The notes beneath the pieces were generated by a model. That model was not told the DNA's origin and ran no database searches. It saw only the letters and a program-made list of their open reading frames with translations. A program made the position numbers and the translations under genes. Of a DNA stretch of 64,000 nucleotides, positions 56,544 to 64,000 are shown piece by piece. Source of the DNA: Metallyticus violacea (Eukaryota > Arthropoda > Insecta > Mantodea > Metallyticidae); NCBI GenBank assembly GCA_030762175.1, contig CM060843.1:25859001-25923000 (forward strand), written 5' to 3'. Positions within the stretch are counted from its first letter, which is position 1. The number at the start of each line of letters is the position of its first letter.

Positions 56544-56844
56544 AACCGCCACGGGTAGCCAAAGTCGTTAAAGCGTGGACTCGTGAGCGGGAGGTCTGGG
56601 GTTCGAATTCCGCCAGGACCGTCCTCCTCCACCCTGAGGTTATTTCCAGTTTTCCTCAGTCCTCATAACTGGCAAATGCCGGGGAGGTACCCTAAACTTA
56701 GGCCTAGAACGTTTCCTTCCTTAAAAATCCTTTCCCAATAAACAATTTCATCTCATGTATCATCAGCGTTCACCGCCTGTGGTGCCTCAGTAGTAAATAC
56801 CTGCGTTAAACAGCATTCAAAAAAAAAAAAAAAAAAAAAAAAAA
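56544..56844 (+). mobile_element. SINE-1 copy g, with A(26) tail
   Basis: Forward SINE-1, aaccgccacgggtagcc to cgttaaacagcatt, then a long A run. The B box ggggttcgaattccg is nearly consensus. The A tail shows that this family can end in poly(A), which supports reading the A tail at 41293 as a retroposition mark. Confidence 0.94.
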
Positions 56845-57763
56845 CCACCACGATGAAATTGATATTAATTTCAAATATTTTCGACTCTAAATTTTTCCGC
56901 AGTTAAAGTTTCATGTAACTGATATATCTTTCAATATTAATGTAATAAGAACGAAATTTCAATTGCGAGGAGAAAAGCTATTACTTTAATTTCTTATTTG
57001 TAATTTTATATTGTGTATTTGCAAAATTACTTCAACCACTTACTTAGAATTTTATTTCTTTGTGGCTATGCTGATTAATGATTTTTGTTAAGGGCCGCTG
57101 TGTTGCTTTGCTATTTTCAATGTTTAAAACTCTGTCAGCCAACCAGTGAATTATTACTAACAGTATTTTACGATTCAATTCCTGAAAACGCCTTCTCCTA
57201 TCCCTGTTCCACTTTTATTGATTGGAAGGTTAAATTGGGAAGGAATACGCTGTCGCCCCAGTTTAGGTACAATGGAGGAGTCGTCGAACAAAAAGTTGAG
57301 CTAAGCACTCATCAGTTGAAGAGCACATACATATTTTATGATTCTGTTATCTCTCAGCTTATGCAGAAAGAATTCACATAGGAGTAGGAACTATTCAGTA
57401 AATAGTGCTTAATGTTCATTACAAATAAAGTGTACATTACTTTAGCTCGTGCCATCTTGTTATGCTGTATTTATTAACCTGTTTTATAGATTTCCTTCAC
57501 TTTTTAACCAATGTCCAATAACACACCCAATTAAATATACCACCGCACACGAAGTTTGCTTGTGATGAATGAAACAAAAAAGTTTGATGTCACTTTGCCT
57601 ATTTGAAGGTGGTAACTTCAATTGCTTACAATCGCAAGATAATCTCCACCCCCTACATATTAACACTTATTTTGCAATAGCAGCATCTTTTATTGTGACA
57701 AGTTTGCAAGAACACATATATGTATATCTGTTGCACGAGTCTTATGGCTGTTAGTCAGTTAGT
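56845..57763. other. Unassigned AT-rich stretch
   Basis: A frame at 57085-57381 is open but not recognisable. Confidence 0.4.
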
Positions 57764-57966
57764 TGGTTGATTAGTTTATTTAAAGACGCTCTTTAACATT
57801 TCAGGTCCCATTCAATTCAAGGCGTAAAGCGTTCGATAAATTTTGCTCAGAGCCTCTTCTATAAGACTTGAGGTTCTTTTACGTGCCGTAAATCTACGAC
57901 ATAGGACCCCAGTTTTTCTTCTCTTCCGAAGAAAGCCATAACTTCCATAGGATTTTCTGCCAGAAA
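57764..57966 (-). mobile_element. SINE-2 copy h, tail half, split by another SINE-2
   Basis: Reverse SINE-2 from its tail (gattagtttatttaaagacg) to aggattttctgccagaaa, where the inner SINE begins. Confidence 0.9.
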
Positions 57967-58244
57967 GTCGGTCCTGGTGGTGTAGTGGTTACCATACTTG
58001 CCTCCAACACCAAATATCGCGGGTTCAAACCCGGCCAGGACCGATGGATTTTTTCGGGCGTAAAATCCTTCGGAAGAGAAGTAAAGCCCTGGGTCCCTTG
58101 TCGTACATTTACGGCACGAAAAAGAACCTCAAGCCTGAGAGGTCTCTGAGCAAAATTTGTGGGCCGTTTCACGCCCTGAGTTGAAAGGGAAGCTGATGAC
58201 CTGAGATGTTAAAGAGCGTCCGTAAATAAATAAATAAAAAAAAA
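57967..58244 (+). mobile_element. SINE-2 copy i, nested inside copy h
   Basis: Forward SINE-2 with near-consensus head (ggtcctggtggtgtagtgg) and perfect B box (gggttcaaacccggcc). Tail (aaat)n then A. Flanked by the 11-bp duplication tctgccagaaa at 57956-57966 and 58245-58255. Confidence 0.95.
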
Positions 58245-58255
58245 TCTGCCAGAAA

Positions 58256-58338
58256 AAAGTAATCGATTCTGGCCGGGATTGAACCATGATCTTGGGTCTA
58301 CGAGGCAAGTGTGGTTACCACTAGGACACACAGTACGG
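58256..58338 (-). mobile_element. SINE-2 copy h, head half
   Basis: cgattctggccgggattgaacc...ggttaccactaggacac is the SINE-2 head in reverse. The B box and the last bases are mutated, so this host copy is older than the one inserted into it. Confidence 0.88.
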
Positions 58339-58639
58339 TCTCTCATGCTAATACCATCTGTATAATATAAAAAAGTTGTTATAGTGGGCCACACGTGCCA
58401 ATAACGCGAGATTCTACATAAATGATTACAGGATGATTAGCAACCCTGCAAAGACGTGCGCACACTCGTGTAATCTGTCTCACCTAATCGAACCCCCATG
58501 GTATGCCATTCACTTCTGGAATGTTGGCCATATAGATGAAGGATAAATTAAAACGATAACGCACGTTTGACAGATGTAGTGAGTCTGATGAAGCGAAGCT
58601 CAATCTTGTCAATAAACGCAACTTTCGTTACTGATTAGA
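58339..58639. other. Spacer, possible upstream part of the Tc1-like relic
   Basis: No readable block. Position fits the missing N-terminal part of the relic that follows. Confidence 0.3.
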
Positions 58640-59100
58640 AAATAATCCTAATTCATACTGGAAAAAATCTCAGTACAATTCAAAAGTCATTGTCTGGTGT
58701 GCTATCGGAGTTGGACCGTATTTTTTAAGACAACGACAGAGGGATGCCAATGCCAAACGGTGCTTGTCGTCCCATAGCTGCAGGCACAAGAACATCTGCA
58801 TACGAAATTGTTTCAACAGGAGGGACTACTCACCATACAGCCCACACCTCGATAACTCCACTAAAGCACCTCTTTCTACGTCCAATTCGGGATGAGTATG
58901 ACAAGCAATATCTCCCGATCTGTCACTCTCTGAATTTTTCGAGGGGTTACCTCAAAAATAAAGTTTTCTCAAGGCGGCTTCACCGTATTGTTGAGTTGAA
59001 GTCGCATTCTAGGAAGAGATTGGGACTGTTCCTCAGGACGACATGAGGAACTTTCGCAAAAGTCTGCAGCAAATAGCCTGGTTGAACTTCAAGAAATTAA
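58640..59100 (+). pseudogene. Tc1-like transposase relic, DDE region
   Basis: The plus strand reads KVIVWCAIGVGPYFF near 58685 (Tc1-like V-VWC-I---G-FFF), GTTHHTAHTSI near 58828 (QDGAT-HTA), LNFSRGYLKNKVFSRRLHRI near 58930 (LDFFLWGYLK-KVY) and MRNFRKSLQ. Frame changes are needed and the aspartates of QDG and PLD are both lost. Part of it is open from 58744 to 59046. Confidence 0.55.
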
Positions 59101-59639
59101 TTATTTTTAATGTTTCAATATTGGCAACATGTGTACAAACGAGAACTATAAATTACGCTGGTGTAAATATATTACCTCTTATTAAGAAAATGTACCTTAG
59201 CTCTATTTCACGTGATCCACCCGAATATATACTTATTTTCAAAAATACCGGTCATTGGCAATTCCCAGACTCCTCTTTATGATGGCATAATTCGGAAGTT
59301 GTGGACATGGTGATCGTCTATGAGTTTGTGACTCATATGGACGAAGAACATCTGATTCCATCTGCCGCGTCTCCAATGTTATTTGGCTTAAATGGTTTCT
59401 TTCTTTGAATATCGTGTCAGTTCTTTTAGATTTTGCTTATAAGGTCCTCTGACCTTACAATACCTGATTTCTTGCTTAAGACCGGCTGAAAGACCGCAAC
59501 AAACCATGGACTCTCGTTGAACAGCAAGAAAATTCGGCGGGAAATTGAAATCTTGACTGCCGATGGGTTGGTGAAGTGTGAAATATTACACGGAAAATAT
59601 CCGACTTGAGCCCCTAAACACTGTTTAACAATCTTATTT
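59101..59639. other. Unassigned stretch
   Basis: No recognisable feature. Confidence 0.35.
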
Positions 59640-60200
59640 TAATAAGGCCATTTTCACATGTTTTTATATTATGTAAAGGCTATAATGCTCAATATAAAGT
59701 CGCAAACATTTAATAGCAATAGCTATTTGCCTATAATAATTTGAGAAATCCATTTACGAATGATACTACGTAAGATAAAGGCAATAATATTTGATTTGAA
59801 ACTCAACACATTCCTTGATAATATGTTTTAATTATATGAATTTAATAAGTTCATTTGCATATGTTTTTATATTAGGTAAAGGATATAATTCTCAATATAA
59901 AGCGACAAATATTTAATTGTAATACATATTTAGCTATGTTAATTTAAGAAGTTTATTTACATATGTTACTAGGTGAGATAAAGGCTATAATATTCGATTT
60001 AAAGCTCCAAACATTCATAGATAATATGTTTTAATTATATTAATTTAACAAGTTCATGGCACGGTTTTTGTGTTAGGTAATGACTTTAATTTTCGATTCA
60101 AATAACAAATATTCGTTGGAAATATGTTTTAAATCGTATAAATCTAGTGAGCTCATTTGTATAGATTTCATGTATCAGATAAGGGCTGTTACAATGTGTG
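59640..60200. repeat. Degenerate tandem repeat, about 101-bp unit, 5-6 copies
   Basis: The block (g)taaaggctataat-ttc-atataaagc-acaaa-att recurs with its aaag anchor at about 59675, 59777, 59878, 59980, 60079 and 60180. Between anchors, atatgttttaattatat-aatttaa-aagttcattt is repeated. Divergence between units is high, and the unit is far from any SINE or transposase. Confidence 0.85.
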
Positions 60201-61435
60201 TCTTAATGTTTGTTTGTTGACCTTTATGACAATAACGAATGTTATAAAGAATGTAACGGTTCAAAGGAACACATACATAGCCAAGAATGTGAAAAGATTA
60301 AAACTACAGATAAGAAAATTGTAATATTAAGTGAATCAGCATGGTAAGCATAACAACATTAATAATGTGTACCAAGAATAAAACATGACACAGGCAGCTT
60401 TATTGCGACTGAATAGAAACGAACGAATTTCATTCGCTTGTGTTCGTATATTGAAAATATAATGCATTGTAATGTGTAGTATTATTACAGTACTATTGAA
60501 ATAAGTGACTGTTTTCGCCTTAAAATTTAATAGTTATGCGTCGAATTCAGTGTAGGGAAGTTATGTTTTAAACTCCATTAGCAGAAATCGTGGTTTTTAC
60601 TCCATATAAAGAAACAGTATTTTAACATTACATAAAGATAAGTAGCAATTTCGTGGAAGAAATTACCAAACTATTTTGTTAAAATGATAAGAATTACGAG
60701 TGTAAATTAAGATTCATATACAGTTTTCGGGAGAGAAACAAATTATAACATGTCTGTCGTATTCAGTCTGCATATAATTATATCCTCAGAGTATATGGTA
60801 ATTAGAAAAAATGTACTGTTTGGTAACACAAAACATTAATACACTGCGTAGATTTCTATCCGTGGTGACTTTGTTATACTTAAAATGTAACATTGAGGGG
60901 CATGTCACCATTTTCAGTACTTGCTATGTCTGTCAGATTATACTGGTATACCTGTATCAGTTATTATTTTATTATATAAATTTGTTAAAATATTATAAGG
61001 TAGAATCAGGGACTGAAATCAATTGAAACATTCCATTTACAATGCCATCTACAGAACAGAGAAATTAACATATCACATCGTGATAGGCACCTCAGTTTTT
61101 CTGATGATTGCACGCCATCATTTGTATATTTGAACTTGCTCTCAATCTTTAAATGCATCTGTATGCAGAGTCACAAATGAAAAACCACCGGTGGAATAGC
61201 GCATTAATGTGCATGTACTGCGCTGTAATGTAATCCAAACACCAAGATGTAGATTGCTAGTGAATTTGTGCAGACATACAAAGGTCTCACAATGCTACTA
61301 GCCATAACATAATTTCTAATAATTACCATTCCTGTAGAATATATTCATAGGCTGTCACCAGACCTATGTTCCTCCCTTAAATGTGAACTATTCTAACAAA
61401 GTCATGCAGCTTTTTTTTTCCCCCTATGTTGACAC
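60201..61435. other. Unassigned AT-rich stretch
   Basis: No recognisable feature. Confidence 0.4.
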
Positions 61436-61740
61436 TTACAACCAAATGGACTAACGAGGTTAACCGTCGCTCCGCCATGTGTAATCGCATTTTAGAAGAA
61501 AAACAATTGCGCAACGTTGTGAACGGCGTTTGAAACTGGCGTTCCCGGCAATTGGGTGCTCAACGTGCGTGAAATGAGGCGGCAGTAGAATGGGGTGTTC
61601 GAACATTTTCCTCTGCTGCAGAGAGCCCATTATCCGTTCTCATGACGATCATTTGTATTCCAGTCTCATTCCTCGCGTATTAATTAGATACTCCTCGGCT
61701 CAGAGCGGATAACAAAGGATTCGCCATTAAATGTAGGCGC
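61436..61740. promoter_or_regulatory. GC-richer non-coding island, possible conserved element
   Basis: Composition rises to near 50 percent GC for about 300 bp, with aaacaattgcgcaacgttgtg and cgtattaattaga. No open frame and no similarity to repeats elsewhere in the window. A regulatory role is inference from composition only. Confidence 0.22.
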
Positions 61741-63370
61741 TTCAGGGTAAGAAGGAGCACTGGCTTTGTTACCTGTGCGTTATTCTACTGTTGTGATATC
61801 AGAACATTAGCATGGCTATGTCGTTCCTCCTTGTACACAAACAAGAGAAGAAAACACATTTTACAAGTATATAGATATATTTTATCCTGACTCATGCGCA
61901 GTATTTTTAACGTTCGAGTTTCAGTATTTAAAGAAATGGTGCTTTTATGTAGTATAAAAGCAACTAGTGTAATTATAGTAGTGTAACATTGATAATTTCT
62001 TGGGAGCAATTTCTTTGAATATGTTAATCTTATTTATAGGATTTTGCACAATTAACGCTTGATTGCATAACATTTGTTTCATTCCCTAGTAAAACGCTGG
62101 GTAACCTGGAATATTTTCAAATAAAATATATAACATTTTTGGAATTACGCACAAAAAGTAAATTTATTTTATAAAAACAATTTATGTTAATAACAATATG
62201 TAAGAGTGCATTTTAATATATGGGACATTCCATCGTAAATGAAACAAGGCGTTTAAAAAATTGACATCATATTTTTTAAAGTCAATGAATTATTTTCAAT
62301 AAAGCATCAATAGAGATTTTTTGAAAAATATGAAACCCTGTTCCCAGTATATTTTGTTATCAATGTTAAACATTTAGCATTTTAAGAAAAATTGCGCCTT
62401 TAAAAATGAACATATCTGAAACTATGCATAGTAGAAACGCAAATTAAAATTATATACTCCCTTCTTTTTTAATTTTTCTTAAAACTAATATTTGTTTGTT
62501 TATTTATTTATTCATTCAGTCAAGAGGTTATTTCATTATAACTTACCTTAAAGAATGCGCTCACTTTAAAATATATAAATACAGTAATATAATTATCAGT
62601 TTTCAAAAATATAGCCCGATATAAGAAAAGGCATAAAAAATTAAAACATCTCATAAAATTTATTTTAGCACACGCTTGAGGATTATTGGCACATGACACG
62701 TGCGTGAGCCATCTTGTTCAGACGTGTAGTTAAATGTTTATTACACTGCCGCTGCATGACCACACACAATGCATTCATTGGAGACAAGCAACAACCCTAT
62801 TTCATTTTGGATTTCACTTCTCCCTTCCTAATAAAGGTACCAGTAATGTGAACAGTGTTATCTTATTTCTATAAGTAACGAATGAGCATGGATCGTAAAA
62901 ATATTTTGAAGTGACTGCAAGATGAAACAAATTCTTTTCAACAGCAACCCCTTAAGTCAAAATAATATTTAACAAGAAATATGTATAACAAACAACATAT
63001 TAGGAGCTTTCATGTAATAATTAACTTGATTTATGAAACATTTTACACTTATTTACTTTGAAAGTTAAAAAATGCTAGCGTTGAAACTATCTGATAAATC
63101 ACCCATATTTTGCATTATACTTGCCCTTTCCTGTAAGTATAAAGTTTTCACAAAATATAGAAGAAAGTTTGCTTAAATAGATTTTATTAACTATTGTTGG
63201 CATATAATTGTGATTTCTATTGATATATCTGTAAAAAATTCAATAAATCCAGTCCTGGAAATATAATATGTAAAGATGTGCGTTCGTTTATACAATTGAT
63301 GTCACTTTTTGCAATGGCCATAAACGTCATAAACCGCAATAAATTACACTGTCAGATCTTATTCTATCCG
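61741..63370. other. Unassigned AT-rich stretch
   Basis: No recognisable feature. Confidence 0.4.
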
Positions 63371-63413
63371 TATGATGTTTCAGTGGTTAAAACGGGCGTT
63401 AAATACTATTAAA
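63371..63413 (+). mobile_element. SINE-1 tail fragment
   Basis: gatgtttcagtggttaaaacgggcgttaaatactatt matches only the last 40 bases of SINE-1. It looks like a 5'-truncated copy. Confidence 0.75.
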
Positions 63414-63435
63414 AAGACCTTATAAAATTTTATTT

Positions 63436-63733
63436 TGGTTTTGTTTATTTATGGGCATTCTTTTAACATCTTAAGGTTATCAGCGTCCCTTTCAATTCAG
63501 GGCGTGAAACGGTCGACAAATTTTGCTCAGAGGCCTCTTTTTTCAGGCTTGAATGTCTTTTACGTGCCGAAAATATACTCTATGAAATGGGACCCACGGC
63601 TGTACTTCTCTTCCGAAAGAAGCCATACTTAGGATATTTACACCCGAAAAAATCCATCGGTCCTGGCCGGTATTGAACCCGCCATCTTGGGTTTAGGAGG
63701 CAAGTACGGTTACCACTACATAACCAGGGCCAC
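63436..63733 (-). mobile_element. SINE-2 copy j
   Basis: Reverse, full-length SINE-2 starting 22 bp after the SINE-1 fragment. The B box is damaged (ggtattgaacccgcc on this strand). Confidence 0.92.
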
Positions 63734-64000
63734 GTATTCTTCATGGTTATATATGCTGCTAATAATTGCTAAATGAATGGATCTTATTTAGATTCCTGAG
63801 ACACTTTAGAAATCTTAAAACAATTCGGAAGAACTATAAAATTTCGTATGTAATGCAAAGTATTCGAAAAACATTTTATAAATGCATGTAAAACTAAACG
63901 TAGAAGCAATGGCATTTTTTATTATTTCTATACGAGCACGTTGTTTATTTCGATTCAGATTGAAGTTGCTAAACAGCTGCGAAATTGGCGATATTGAATA
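63734..64000. other. AT-rich end of window
   Basis: No recognisable feature. Confidence 0.4.

Overview
The window reads as AT-rich, gene-poor nuclear DNA from an arthropod, most likely an insect with a large genome. The evidence is indirect. There are several mariner/Tc1 lineages, a hAT relic, an arthropod-type Mutator-like relic, an I-group LINE with an RNase H domain, and two abundant tRNA-derived SINE families. I found no host protein-coding gene, rRNA gene, genuine tRNA gene or CRISPR array that I can defend. The only intact open reading frames belong to one retrotransposon.

Layout. 1-3451 is a 71-bp satellite array, cut by the window start, with higher-order structure. It ends against a decayed Mutator-like transposase (minus strand, 3452 to about 4900). 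5.1-6.4 kb holds a CTTT/CTTC microsatellite and three SINEs. 6.66-8.1 kb is a broken LINE reverse transcriptase. 9.9-12.5 kb holds a mariner with intact ends (9950-11270) and a shortened Tc1-like element (11633-12498). About 15.9-17.85 kb is a hAT relic split by a second mariner (16167-17427). 18.3-18.85 kb is a SINE plus flank that recurs at 34.8 and 41.2 kb. 22.2-22.9 kb holds two transposase N-terminal relics. 23.7-24.1 kb is a degenerate ACTGC-rich repeat. 26.4-27.0 kb looks like the promoter and leader of an LTR element. 31-34.1 kb holds three mariner-type copies.

The centrepiece is 34.57-41.41 kb, a nested stack. A SINE-2 copy was split by a SINE-1 that carries about 250 bp of 3' flanking DNA and a poly(A) tail. 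That flank was then split by a full-length I-like LINE (35223-41185) with a 13-bp target-site duplication. An unoccupied version of the LINE target lies in the same window at 18752-18764. From 41.4 kb onward the sequence is mostly anonymous AT-rich DNA with SINEs, short transposase relics, ATT/AT/A tracts and a roughly 101-bp degenerate tandem repeat (59640-60200).

Functionally, the LINE encodes its own zinc-knuckle RNA-binding protein and an endonuclease/reverse transcriptase/RNase H polyprotein, and looks recently inserted. The SINEs have RNA polymerase III A/B-box-like heads and depend on LINE machinery. The DNA transposons are all non-autonomous now: their inverted repeats survive but their transposases are broken. 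Small GC-richer islands at 21.4-21.8, 50.3-50.7 and 61.4-61.7 kb and one possible short first exon at 13533 are the only hints of non-transposon function.
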